Virus record (IMG/VR): IMGVR_UViG_3300031857_000549
Coordinates: 1-38,017 of that record
Source of the DNA: a virus
DNA: 38,017 bases
Strand: one strand, 5' to 3'
The notes below the pieces were generated by a model. The model ran no database searches and was not told the origin of the DNA. It was given only the letters and a program-made list of their open reading frames with translations. Positions within the stretch are counted from its first letter, which is position 1, and every line of letters starts with the position of its first letter. Below, piece by piece: positions 1 through 6,323 of this stretch. A program made the position numbers and the translations under genes.

Positions 1-2
1 TT

Positions 3-551
3 TTTAATATTCCTAACTATACAATAGCAGGTTTAGGTGGTGTTCCGACTAGTAGGCAGTTACAGATTAATAACGTAGCCTATGACCTTAGTGCGGATAG
101 GTCTTGGAGTGTAGGTACGGTTACTAGTGTAGCAGCTTTAACTATTGGGACTACAGGAACGGATATAACATCGAGCGTAGCAGATGGAACTACTACTCCT
201 GTTATTACTTTAAACATACCTACAGCATCTGCTTCTAATAGAGGTGCTTTATCAAGTGCGGATTGGAGTACGTTTAACTCAAAGATGAGTAACGTTTTTA
301 CTTCTCTAGGTGATTTAGTTTATTCAAATGCAGCTGGTGCTCCTGTTCGCAGGGCTGGGAATACGACAACTACTAAAATGTTTCTATCCCAGACAGGAAA
401 TGGAACAAGTAGTGCAGCTCCTCAATGGGAGGCTATTACAACTACAACACTAAACGCAGTACCTACTAGCCGAACAATAACTATAAATGATGTAGTTTTT
501 GATTTAACGGCAGATAGGAGCTGGAGTGTTGGTGATTTCGGAACTTGGTAG
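3..551 (+). CDS. Tail fibre / receptor-binding protein, C-terminal part (5' truncated)
   Basis: An open frame enters from the left edge at base 3 and stops at 549-551, leaving 182 residues of what must be a longer protein. It is rich in Thr, Ser, Ala and Gly, typical of trimeric phage fibres. It carries two copies of a module of about 25 residues: VPTSR, then a short stretch reading INN or IND, then DL(S/T)ADRSWSVG, near its start and its end. The C-terminus is DFGTW, and another tail protein ending at 30102 also ends in FGTW. The lysis-type genes that follow match the usual position of a distal tail fibre. The missing 5' part cannot be seen. Tail fibre is inferred from repeats, composition and context. 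Confidence 0.7.
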   Translation, partial: FNIPNYTIAGLGGVPTSRQLQINNVAYDLSADRSWSVGTVTSVAALTIGTTGTDITSSVADGTTTPVITLNIPTASASNRGALSSADWSTFNSKMSNVFTSLGDLVYSNAAGAPVRRAGNTTTTKMFLSQTGNGTSSAAPQWEAITTTTLNAVPTSRTITINDVVFDLTADRSWSVGDFGTW

Positions 552-559
552 TATATTTG
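529..559 (+). promoter_or_regulatory. Candidate Bacteroidota promoter before the coiled-coil/spanin genes
   Basis: TATATTTG at 552-559 matches the Bacteroidota -7 consensus TAnnTTTG. A TTG lies 20 bases upstream at 529-531, and the ATG of the next gene lies 15 bases downstream. That distance is like those at 1204, 14578 and 36860. It overlaps the stop codon of the fibre gene. The -33 element is minimal, so confidence is modest. Confidence 0.4.
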
Positions 560-574
560 TTAAAACTTTTAACT

Positions 575-715
575 ATGGATATCAAATCTTTAAAAAGCGA
601 TGCTTATGACTGCTTGGCTCAGATAGAGTACTTGCAGAAGAAATTAGCGGAAATTAATCAGAAAATAGCTGAGGCTATGCAGAATGAGAATAATAGCTCT
701 GATTCTTCTAATTAG
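575..715 (+). CDS. 46-aa coiled-coil protein between tail fibre and spanin
   Basis: This 46-residue protein begins MDIKSLKSDAYD and continues as one predicted amphipathic helix containing IEYLQKKLAEINQKI, then a Ser/Asn/Asp-rich tail. Its function is not known. A clearly homologous 45-aa protein lies at 34402, also directly after a tail-fibre region and overlapping a lysis gene, so the position is conserved between the two modules. Its 3' end overlaps the spanin start at 684 by 32 bases. It could be a fibre-associated or lysis-associated oligomer; that is inference from location. Confidence 0.7.
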   Translation: MDIKSLKSDAYDCLAQIEYLQKKLAEINQKIAEAMQNENNSSDSSN

Positions 716-1154
716 TGGATGTTTTCCGCATAGAAAACTTGCGGAAATTTGCCTAGAGAAATATCCTCCTATAGTAGAAACTAAAACGGATACCCTTAGG
801 GTTATAGATACTATTCCAGTAATCTATAACTCTAGGGATACTTTTTATATAGATACTACAGTTATCATTCGGGAGGTTAAGACAATAGAGTCAACAGCTA
901 GGCTAGAGGTCGAGCGTAAACGCAATAAGAGGCGATTTGACAGCCTTTATGCCTATGATATGGCTATCATCCTAGACCTAAATAAACAACTCGATAAAAC
1001 GGCTAAGGATACGTCTAAAATGGCTCAGAAGATTAGAACTATCAACAAAGAGAAGGATAGTTTGAAAAAGGATGCGGATAAGTATAAGTATTTATTTCTT
1101 TTATCTGTCTTATTTTTGGTGGGTAATATGTGGTTAAAAGCTCGGTCTGTCTAG
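684..1154 (+). CDS. Unimolecular spanin (u-spanin) candidate
   Basis: The 156-residue product starts with a short hydrophobic signal ending in a lipobox (ISGC, Cys13), so it is predicted to be lipidated and anchored in the outer membrane. A charged periplasmic region follows, with a Thr/Asp/Ile-rich strand-like part (about 35-75) and a Lys/Asp-rich helix (about 85-132). It ends with a membrane helix (about 136-150) and a short basic tail. A lipobox plus C-terminal membrane segment in one chain is the architecture of u-spanins, which fuse inner and outer membranes at the last lysis step. A homologue of the same design lies at 35095. Holins and endolysin lie 7 kb away at 8.0-9.0 kb. The ATG at 684 places the signal correctly. 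Confidence 0.7.
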   Translation: MRIIALILLISGCFPHRKLAEICLEKYPPIVETKTDTLRVIDTIPVIYNSRDTFYIDTTVIIREVKTIESTARLEVERKRNKRRFDSLYAYDMAIILDLNKQLDKTAKDTSKMAQKIRTINKEKDSLKKDADKYKYLFLLSVLFLVGNMWLKARSV

Positions 1155-1169
1155 GCTGGGCTTTTTTTT
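1136..1169 (+). terminator. Rho-independent terminator after the u-spanin gene
   Basis: The stem pairs AAAGCTC (about 1138-1144) with GGGCTTT (1158-1164), with one G-T pair and a loop of about 13 bases. The run of T continues to 1169. It overlaps the stop codon region of the u-spanin gene and precedes the early promoter, so it probably separates late from early transcription. Confidence 0.6.
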
Positions 1170-1187
1170 GCAAAATAAATTTTTCTA

Positions 1188-1211
1188 TTTGAAACAATAG
1201 GTTTATATTTG
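1188..1211 (+). promoter_or_regulatory. Early promoter of the replication operon
   Basis: TATATTTG at 1204-1211 lies 16 bases before the ATG at 1228. The 15-mer ATAGGTTTATATTTG (1197-1211) recurs exactly at 14571-14585 in front of the small-gene block, which argues for a shared promoter. The -33 element is weak here: the nearest TTTG (1188-1191) is only 12 bases upstream. Confidence 0.5.
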
Positions 1212-1227
1212 CAGAAACCACATTATT

Positions 1228-1809
1228 ATGAACACAGTAAAAATCAAGGGCAAGGATTATATTCCTGTATCCGAAAGAATCAAGTATTTAGCAGCGAATT
1301 ACAATTACTCAATCAACACCGATTACGAGTATTTTCCAGAAAGAAAAATGTGGGTAGTTAAAGCTACCTTAACAATCTATGATGAGCAGGTCAGGACTTT
1401 TACAGGTTTAGCTCAAGAAATAGAAAGCAGTAACTACAAGGATGTTAATCATACATCTGCTTTGGAAAATGCAGAAACTTCGGCAATCGGTAGGTGCTGT
1501 GCGTTTTTTGGTCTAGGAATAGACACAGGAATAGCATCGGCTGACGAGGTTAGTAAAGCGATTAACAGAGTAGATGAGGTAGGAGAAGAAGCAAGGCTTC
1601 AGCTATTATCTATGTTAGAGAATACTACTTACGAAGAAAGGCAGAAAGAACAACTAGCAATCCGTATAGAATCAATACTGACACAATCCGAATGGGAGAA
1701 GGCATATAATAACCTAGAGGCTAACAAGATTCAAGACAAGGATAGAATAGCTATGGGCATGACTTACAATCAGACCGATATTAAAAAATCTCTAAAAGCA
1801 TTAAAATGA
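1228..1809 (+). CDS. Putative single-strand annealing recombinase (ERF/Rad52-like)
   Basis: The 193-residue product opens the early operon. The N-terminus contains KGKDYIPVSERIKYL and a strand-rich section. At residues 76-98 it has a signature, TSALENAETSAIGR followed by an aromatic/Gly-rich stretch, which I recognise from phage single-strand DNA-annealing proteins of the ERF/Rad52-like group. Such proteins anneal complementary single strands during phage replication and recombination. The C-terminal third is charged and may bind partners. An SSB-tailed mini protein, a DnaA-like protein and nucleases follow in the operon, which fits. Family assignment is by memory of the motif and is moderately sure. 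Confidence 0.6.
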   Translation: MNTVKIKGKDYIPVSERIKYLAANYNYSINTDYEYFPERKMWVVKATLTIYDEQVRTFTGLAQEIESSNYKDVNHTSALENAETSAIGRCCAFFGLGIDTGIASADEVSKAINRVDEVGEEARLQLLSMLENTTYEERQKEQLAIRIESILTQSEWEKAYNNLEANKIQDKDRIAMGMTYNQTDIKKSLKALK

Positions 1810-2171
1810 TTGATAAATACCAAGACCACTACAAGAGGATGCTTGACTTTTTACAGAAGCCACTAGAGAAAGATTACGAGCCTTTAATTGAGCGTATGGA
1901 AAAACTAGGAGTATTAATAACTAGGGCAGGAGAATACTCTGTAGAATGTCAATATAAAATAGACGAGGTTATCGATATCGAATGTAAAGTCAACTTAGAG
2001 CTTTTGGATAAGTATTCTGCTTCTACTTTCAATATGATGATAAAGGCTAAGGCTAAGGATTGGACTAGGCTCAAAACAGGCTTTGAGAAATGCTACAGCT
2101 CTGGGGTGCATCAGATAGATTACATTCGTACTATAATTAGTTTTGAAAAAGCTAAAATGCAAATTTTATGA
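1806..2171 (+). CDS. Hypothetical early protein, 121 aa
   Basis: I do not recognise this gene. It overlaps the annealing protein by 4 bases (ATGA), so translation is probably coupled. The 121-residue product is charged and mixed helix/strand, with helices predicted at the N-terminus (DHYKRMLDFLQKPLEKDYE) and the C-terminus and no membrane segment. It contains three Cys without a zinc-knuckle spacing. Position in the recombination/replication block suggests an accessory role in DNA metabolism, as inference only. Confidence 0.6.
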   Translation: MIDKYQDHYKRMLDFLQKPLEKDYEPLIERMEKLGVLITRAGEYSVECQYKIDEVIDIECKVNLELLDKYSASTFNMMIKAKAKDWTRLKTGFEKCYSSGVHQIDYIRTIISFEKAKMQIL

Positions 2172-2362
2172 ACCCTTTCCAAAAAGTACCACCTTCCGAA
2201 AGAATGGTATTGCTTGCAAAACTCTATCACAATATGTGGTATGATGAAGTGCGATTTAACTTTATTATGGAAATAGTAAAAGACTGGGAGAAGAACCCAA
2301 TTAAGGAAGCTAAATTTTTAAATGAAATAATCGATGGAACAGAACAAACCGAATTATGCTAA
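2168..2362 (+). CDS. Hypothetical early protein, 64 aa
   Basis: This small protein is predicted to be mostly helical (PSERMVLLAKLYHNMWYDE and a Lys/Glu-rich C-terminus). It is ATGA-coupled to the gene before it, and its last 29 bases overlap the start of the SSB-tailed gene. There is no recognised motif, signal or membrane segment. Its compact fit in the operon supports it being real. Confidence 0.6.
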   Translation: MNPFQKVPPSERMVLLAKLYHNMWYDEVRFNFIMEIVKDWEKNPIKEAKFLNEIIDGTEQTELC

Positions 2363-2543
2363 AGGAATCTTTTTAACTAAACGCAAAGCTAAGTCAGGAA
2401 AAGAGTATCTAGAATTGTCTATTAAAAAAGAGCAGGGCTATGATAAGTATCTCTGTTTTGAATCGGACAAGCTAGATAAGTTTGGTAATAAGATGTATTC
2501 AGTAATGATAAAGGAAGAGAAACCAAATGACCTACCTTTCTAA
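2334..2543 (+). CDS. Small protein with SSB-like C-terminal tip
   Basis: The 69-residue product is strand-rich and basic in its body (KGIFLTKRKAKSGKEYLEL), compatible with a minimal OB-like fold. It ends in an acidic linker and NDLPF. Bacterial single-stranded DNA-binding proteins end in an acidic tail closing with D(I/L)PF, which recruits primase, RecO, PriA and exonucleases. The phage protein could be a minimal SSB or a decoy for the SSB-interaction network. The start at 2334 lies inside the previous gene and the next ATG (2543) shares its last base. The tip is seen directly; the function is inferred. Confidence 0.65.
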   Translation: MEQNKPNYAKGIFLTKRKAKSGKEYLELSIKKEQGYDKYLCFESDKLDKFGNKMYSVMIKEEKPNDLPF

Positions 2544-2926
2544 TGAACAGAGAAAAAATTAAAAGCCTTATTAAAAGTCATTATATGATGATTACTAAGC
2601 TAGAGGATTTACTAGAGGAAGTACCTGTACAAAAGAAAAAGCTACTATGTCCAGCGGAGGATATTATTAACGCAGTTAACGATGTATTCAATACGGACTG
2701 CCGAGAACAATCCAGAAGACATAGAGTAGTATTAGCTAGGCATTGTGCGTCTTATTATTTAAGAGAGCATACCGATATGACATTACTAGAAATATCTATG
2801 GCTTTTGGGAATACAGACCACTCTACTGTGGTGCACTCTATAAAGACCTGTAAAGATTTAATAGATACAGACGAGAGCTATAAAATGAAGGTGGAGCAGG
2901 TAAAAAAATTAATTTTTCTAGAATAA
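2543..2926 (+). CDS. Free-standing DnaA domain IV-like origin-binding protein
   Basis: The 127-residue product has an N-terminal helix pair (about 5-35) and then a helix-turn-helix domain matching DnaA domain IV. Visible are the Arg-rich helix before RHCASYYLREHTDMTLLEI (66-84), the AFGNTDHSTVVHSI segment (87-100) with the DH(S/T)TV signature that contacts the DnaA box, and a final helix. There is no AAA+ ATPase part; full DnaA has over 400 residues. It probably binds DnaA-box-like DNA in the phage origin or host oriC. The 111-base structured gap immediately downstream is the only real gap in this operon and is a candidate target. Confidence 0.8.
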   Translation: MNREKIKSLIKSHYMMITKLEDLLEEVPVQKKKLLCPAEDIINAVNDVFNTDCREQSRRHRVVLARHCASYYLREHTDMTLLEISMAFGNTDHSTVVHSIKTCKDLIDTDESYKMKVEQVKKLIFLE

Positions 2927-2947
2927 AAAAAAGCTTTATTTTAGCTC

Positions 2948-3028
2948 TATGAAGGTGTCCGACTTCATATTATTAACTTTATTAATTCCCAATGGGGCGA
3001 GGAGCGGACACTCCAGACCCTATTGGGA
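2948..3028 (+). promoter_or_regulatory. Structured gap: two hairpins with complementary loops inside the early operon
   Basis: Hairpin 1 pairs TATGAAG (2948-2954) with CTTCATA (2963-2969) and has loop GTGTCCGA. Hairpin 2 pairs GGAG (3001-3004) with CTCC (3011-3014) and has loop CGGACA. The loops are perfect complements over six bases: TGTCCG at 2956-2961 and CGGACA at 3005-3010. Hairpin 2 is enclosed by TCCCAAT (2987-2993) pairing with ATTGGGA (3022-3028), ending 9 bases before the initiator ATG at 3038. It could be a cis-acting translational control of the initiator, a processed RNA, or a replication origin. Only the pairing is seen. Confidence 0.55.
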
Positions 3029-3037
3029 TTATTTTTT

Positions 3038-3700
3038 ATGGCAAAAGACCCAGCAGTGCTTCTATACACTAGCGATTTTTTAAGCGGAACTTTTACGATG
3101 ACAGACGAGCAGGTCGGTAGGTATATACGATTGTTGTGCCTACAACACCAAAAAGGCAAGCTATCCGAAAAGGATATGCAGAGCATATGCAGGGGATATG
3201 ATGCGGAAGTATATGAAAAATTCGAGTTAGTAGATGGGTATTATATAAACAAAAGGATGTATGAGGAGGCTGAAAAGCGTTCTAAATTCACAGAATCTAG
3301 AAGAAAAAATGCTAGTGCTAAGCATATGCCTAAGCATATGGAAATTGAAAATGAAAATGAAAATAGAAATATAAATACAATTAATACAGAGTTTAATCAA
3401 ATTTGGGAAGAGTGGAAATTATACAAGAAAGAGGAACATCGTGATAAATACAAATCACCTAAAACAGAACAGAGGGCTTTTGACAACTTGTATAAATTAG
3501 CTGGAGGAGATATAGAAATGGCTCGGCAAATAGTTAACCATTCAATAGTTAATAAGTATAAAGGTTTATTCGAGATAAAAACAAATCAACCTAAGCAAAC
3601 TAAACTTTCACAATATACAAACTGGCTACATGAACTTAACACTAAGCACGAAGATTCAGGAACGCAAGTCAACACCGAAAATAAAAGAATTAGCTTTTAA
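3038..3700 (+). CDS. Replication initiation protein (DUF1376-type N-terminus)
   Basis: The 220-residue product begins MAKDPAVLLYTSDFLSG and continues with the EQVGRYIRLLCLQHQKG signature. This is the winged-helix-like N-terminal domain found in many phage and plasmid replication initiators and replisome organisers. It ends near KRSKFTESRRKNA. A repetitive Glu/Asn linker follows (about residues 100-118), then a helical C-terminal domain that may load helicase or bind DNA. I chose the ATG at 3038 rather than the upstream TTG at 3023, because homologous proteins start near the DPA motif and the TTG lies within a base-paired arm. The start is just after the kissing-loop region. Confidence 0.75.
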   Translation: MAKDPAVLLYTSDFLSGTFTMTDEQVGRYIRLLCLQHQKGKLSEKDMQSICRGYDAEVYEKFELVDGYYINKRMYEEAEKRSKFTESRRKNASAKHMPKHMEIENENENRNINTINTEFNQIWEEWKLYKKEEHRDKYKSPKTEQRAFDNLYKLAGGDIEMARQIVNHSIVNKYKGLFEIKTNQPKQTKLSQYTNWLHELNTKHEDSGTQVNTENKRISF

Positions 3701-4280
3701 TCAGATAAGCCCAATAATAGCTAAAGGATTAATGCTCTTAGGTATTAAAGGAGATAGGCTACCTAGTCAGCCAGAGGTGGAGTATATGGTAAATATGTTG
3801 CAGGAGGATTATGGTAACCTTCCAATAGGAGAACTAGACCTTGCTTTTGAGTTAATGGTAAAAAATAAATTAGACGAGAACCCAGAAACATATCAAAACT
3901 TCTCAGTCCTCTATCTTTCTAGAATGCTAGGAAGCTATGCCAGATTTATGACCGCTAATTACGTTCCTATAATACCAGAGGCTAAACAAATAGAGCTACC
4001 TAAGGAGGATTTAGATATTGATTATATTTATCAGATATACTTAAAAAACCCTGTAAGCTATGAAGATATATTTATGGGGTTATCAGCCTTTAAGATTATA
4101 CACGAAAAAAAGTTATTTGAGTATGATGCAGCAGAAATCTATAAATTAACTATAGAGGCTATAAAAAATAAAGACAAACGGGAGGCTAAAAAGATACTAG
4201 CCGATGAGGACAGGATAGAAATACTATGTAAAAGAATGGTAGTTAAATTATATTTTGAACAATTAAAAACAAAACAATGA
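3630..4280 (+). CDS. Probable replication-accessory protein, 216 aa
   Basis: This gene overlaps the end of the initiator by 71 bases in another frame. The 216-residue product is helical. It has a segment typical of phage proteins encoded after an initiator (LPSQPEVEYMVNMLQEDYGNL) and a middle part rich in Tyr and Phe (NFSVLYLSRMLGSYARF). There is no Walker motif, so it is not a complete helicase or loader ATPase. Position suggests a helicase-loading or initiator-partner role, which is inference. The start is uncertain: ATG 3630 gives the long form, and another ATG in frame lies at about 3731. Confidence 0.6.
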   Translation: MNLTLSTKIQERKSTPKIKELAFNQISPIIAKGLMLLGIKGDRLPSQPEVEYMVNMLQEDYGNLPIGELDLAFELMVKNKLDENPETYQNFSVLYLSRMLGSYARFMTANYVPIIPEAKQIELPKEDLDIDYIYQIYLKNPVSYEDIFMGLSAFKIIHEKKLFEYDAAEIYKLTIEAIKNKDKREAKKILADEDRIEILCKRMVVKLYFEQLKTKQ

Positions 4281-4468
4281 GCGATTTTATCACAATCAAC
4301 AGCACAGACCCAGTCCTCTACGAGCTAGCTAGACGATTAAGAGCTAGAGAAGACTCAGCACAAACTCACGTTGACCAATTATCTAAAGGGATAGATAACG
4401 CAATCGAGCAAGCTTTAGAGATAGCGATTTACTTAATTAAAATAAAACAAAATGAAGGCGAGTATTGA
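4277..4468 (+). CDS. Hypothetical early protein, 63 aa
   Basis: ATGA-coupled to the preceding gene. The product is short and helical, with YELARRLRAREDSAQ followed by a second helix EQALEIAIYLIKIKQ. There is no recognised family. It could be a small helical-hairpin regulator or antirestriction-type protein, but nothing visible decides this. Its tight fit between neighbours supports coding. Confidence 0.55.
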   Translation: MSDFITINSTDPVLYELARRLRAREDSAQTHVDQLSKGIDNAIEQALEIAIYLIKIKQNEGEY

Positions 4469-4664
4469 ATTTAACTTAGAGGATGAGTTTGACAAATGGA
4501 GGTACGATGTATGTAACCATAGCCTAGACATCTTACAAGTAGTAAAAGATTTTGAGGCAGAGCTTCGGATGAGGTCTAAACACCTTAACGATGAGCAGGC
4601 TGGGGAGTACAGAGAAACACTTTGGCAGATATGCTGCGAACATCAAATAAACCACTTATTATGA
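4452..4664 (+). CDS. Conserved small phage protein, 70 aa
   Basis: The product begins MKASIEFNLEDEFDKW, a start I recognise from a widespread family of small phage early proteins of unknown function (usually MKA-x-(I/L)-EFNL and then a helical domain). The remainder is helical with conserved Trp and Cys residues (WQICCEHQ). It overlaps its neighbours at both ends. No catalytic motif is visible. Confidence 0.6.
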   Translation: MKASIEFNLEDEFDKWRYDVCNHSLDILQVVKDFEAELRMRSKHLNDEQAGEYRETLWQICCEHQINHLL

Positions 4665-4864
4665 AAAAAGTCCACAAAGTAAAAGATTACATCGAAGGTA
4701 ATCAGAAAAGAAAAGACCTGCATTGGCAGATTAGAAACGGGAAAAAATACTTTCAGCACGAAGGTCGCTGGTGGGAAGAGAAGTACCTAGATAACTTCTA
4801 TCCTGAAATGAATTACGTTAAAAGCACTAAAGGAGATTTAATCGGTAAAAACTATTTGTTATGA
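4661..4864 (+). CDS. Hypothetical basic protein, 67 aa
   Basis: I set the start at ATG 4661, which overlaps the preceding stop (ATGA) and follows the leader ACCACTTATT. The same leader precedes the gene at 15279. The product is Lys- and aromatic-rich (KYFQHEGRWWEEKYLDNFYP), suggesting a small nucleic-acid or protein-binding fold. No family is recognised. Confidence 0.55.
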   Translation: MKKVHKVKDYIEGNQKRKDLHWQIRNGKKYFQHEGRWWEEKYLDNFYPEMNYVKSTKGDLIGKNYLL

Positions 4865-5241
4865 TATACGAACACCCAGATAGATACGGAAATAAATTCT
4901 ATTTAATTACAGGAAAGCCAGCGGAGGTCAAGCTACAACTAAAAGGCAAGCGACCGAAGTCAATAGCTAAATATGATTTTGATAGTAAAACCCTATGGCT
5001 TAAAAGAAACTCAGCTAGGCACTATCACTATGTTTCTAAGAGTTATGGCTTCTCAAACGAGCTATTTAATTTGCTAGATATAGAGTATGTAAACCTACAG
5101 ATTGATAGAGAGTTCTTTCGGATTCCTAGACAAGTTTTTGCTAATATGGGAAAATATCTTAATTTTCAAGCTCAAGGCTATGAGCTTCAAGTATTTTTGA
5201 AGGTAGAAATAATAAGAAAATATGCGGTGCTCGGTCTGTAA
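4861..5241 (+). CDS. Hypothetical early protein, 126 aa
   Basis: ATGA-coupled to the gene before it. The product is basic and strand-rich, with several Tyr and His residues (SARHYHYVSKSYGF) and no zinc-knuckle, Walker or membrane motif. It lies directly before a zinc-ribbon/VRR-NUC pair. I cannot assign a function. Composition agrees with the neighbouring genes. Confidence 0.55.
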   Translation: MIYEHPDRYGNKFYLITGKPAEVKLQLKGKRPKSIAKYDFDSKTLWLKRNSARHYHYVSKSYGFSNELFNLLDIEYVNLQIDREFFRIPRQVFANMGKYLNFQAQGYELQVFLKVEIIRKYAVLGL

Positions 5242-5449
5242 ATGTTATTACACGTTAACGGAACATAAAAATAAAAGGGCAGTAGATATCTGTCCGCACT
5301 GCGGATATGACGGCAGCAGAGTTAACCAAGTGGGCAAAATCAAAGCTAGAGGCGGAAGGCTGCAGGCTGAATCGTGTGAACAATATCCCAGTCAGGCGAA
5401 GGAAGGGAACAGTCCAGAAAGGATGGGCAGACCTACAAGGATACTCTAA
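5222..5449 (+). CDS. Zinc-ribbon ORF overlapping the VRR-NUC gene
   Basis: The first 30 residues form a clear zinc ribbon: CSVC near the start, then CPHCG about 20 residues later. This part (5222-5306) is the only coding sequence in its stretch and overlaps the preceding gene by 20 bases, as is normal here. After base 5307 the frame runs across the VRR-NUC gene for 143 bases and reads like a shadow frame. Either it is a small zinc-ribbon protein with an unconserved tail, or the ribbon is the N-terminal domain of the nuclease, joined by a +1 frameshift or separated by a sequencing error. Confidence 0.45.
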   Translation: MRCSVCKCYYTLTEHKNKRAVDICPHCGYDGSRVNQVGKIKARGGRLQAESCEQYPSQAKEGNSPERMGRPTRIL

Positions 5450-5609
5450 AGATGGTATTTATGTAGCTTGTGAGGTTAAGACAGAGAATGACCGACTAAG
5501 CCCTGAGCAGATTGAGAGGCTACAAGATGTAGTAAACTGCGGTGGATATGCCTACCTTTGCAAGGATGATAAAGGTCAACCTATATTAATTCCGTTTGGC
5601 AAGCCGTAA
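5307..5609 (+). CDS. VRR-NUC domain nuclease
   Basis: The 100-residue product has the full minimal VRR-NUC (PD-D/E-x-K type) pattern. There is a basic N-terminus with RRRKGTVQKGWADLQGY (D42), then ACEVKTE with catalytic Glu56 and Lys58, then the LSPEQ motif (64-68), and a final hydrophobic strand/helix (GGYAYLCKDD). Stand-alone VRR-NUC proteins of about 100 residues are common in phages and act as structure-specific endonucleases in replication and recombination. The gene overlaps the zinc-ribbon ORF before it and the sigma-like gene after it. Confidence 0.85.
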   Translation: MTAAELTKWAKSKLEAEGCRLNRVNNIPVRRRKGTVQKGWADLQGYSKDGIYVACEVKTENDRLSPEQIERLQDVVNCGGYAYLCKDDKGQPILIPFGKP

Positions 5610-6081
5610 CGATATCCTAGTAGAGTTCTGGAATAGCGAGGAGGTAAACTCGGCTATCGGCAAGATGCACCCTATTGAACTACAAGACGAGCTAAAATCA
5701 GAGCTTTTCTTAATCCTAGCAGAGATGGATGAAATAAAGCTAGTTGAACTTTACGAGCGGAAGCAGTTAAAATTTTATGTAGTTAGAGTTATGCTTAACT
5801 TAGTGCAATCAACAGATAAAAAGTTCTTTAAGAAATTTAGGGACTTCGTAGAATATACCCCTATTGAGAAACCAGACATAGAACAACCTGACCCTACAGA
5901 AAACTTAGCCGAGATATTTGACAAGTTATATTGGTATAATAAGGAGATATTTCGGCTATACACTTATGAGTTCAACCGAAACGCACGAGAGCTATCTAGG
6001 GCTACGGGGATTCCATATATGTCAATTATTAGGACTATTAACCAAACTAAGAAAGGACTAAAAAAAGCTATAAGAAAATGA
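5596..6081 (+). CDS. Sigma-70-like / HTH transcription regulator
   Basis: The 161-residue product resembles a reduced ECF-type sigma factor. The N-terminal helical part (QDELKSELFLILAEMDEIK) is followed by KFYVVRVMLNLVQ, similar to region 2. An acidic linker (PDIEQPDPTEN) leads to a C-terminal helix-turn-helix (ARELSRATGIPYMSIIRTI) resembling region 4. It probably directs or modulates phage transcription. The reading frame starts with TTG at 5596, just inside the preceding gene; the first ATG in frame (5665) would lose about 23 conserved-looking residues, so I prefer the TTG start. Confidence 0.6.
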   Translation: MASRNDILVEFWNSEEVNSAIGKMHPIELQDELKSELFLILAEMDEIKLVELYERKQLKFYVVRVMLNLVQSTDKKFFKKFRDFVEYTPIEKPDIEQPDPTENLAEIFDKLYWYNKEIFRLYTYEFNRNARELSRATGIPYMSIIRTINQTKKGLKKAIRK

Positions 6082-6323
6082 TAATACCAGCAGCCTTATC
6101 TTTTGCTTTATTCTTTGTAGAGATACATGGATTCCATAGAAAATGGAAGCTAAACTTTAAGCCTTTTAATTGTGCATCTTGCCTAGCCTCATGGGTAGCT
6201 TTAGGACTATTCTTTCTTCCTGATTGGGTAGCTGAGGTTACTCTGGTGATGTTTGCTAGCGGAGTATTAGCACCTTTATTGAAATTATTTTTAGACAAAT
6301 ACTATAAATGGGCAACCAAATGA
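6078..6323 (+). CDS. Small membrane protein with Cys pair
   Basis: The 81-residue product has a first membrane helix at the N-terminus (about 2-17), a loop with HGFHRKW, then a C-x2-C pair in FNCASCLASWVAL entering a second hydrophobic segment (about 37-50). A third segment follows (about 53-72) before a basic tail. This resembles the small DUF1360-like membrane proteins with a CxxC at a helix start that are common in phages; the function is unknown. It is ATGA-coupled to both neighbours, inside the early operon. Confidence 0.6.
   Translation: MIIPAALSFALFFVEIHGFHRKWKLNFKPFNCASCLASWVALGLFFLPDWVAEVTLVMFASGVLAPLLKLFLDKYYKWATK

Noticed and set aside
2965-3186. Minus-strand open frame of 73 codons
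   Set aside because: It runs opposite to the structured gap and the initiator gene, with no promoter or family resemblance; a shadow frame.
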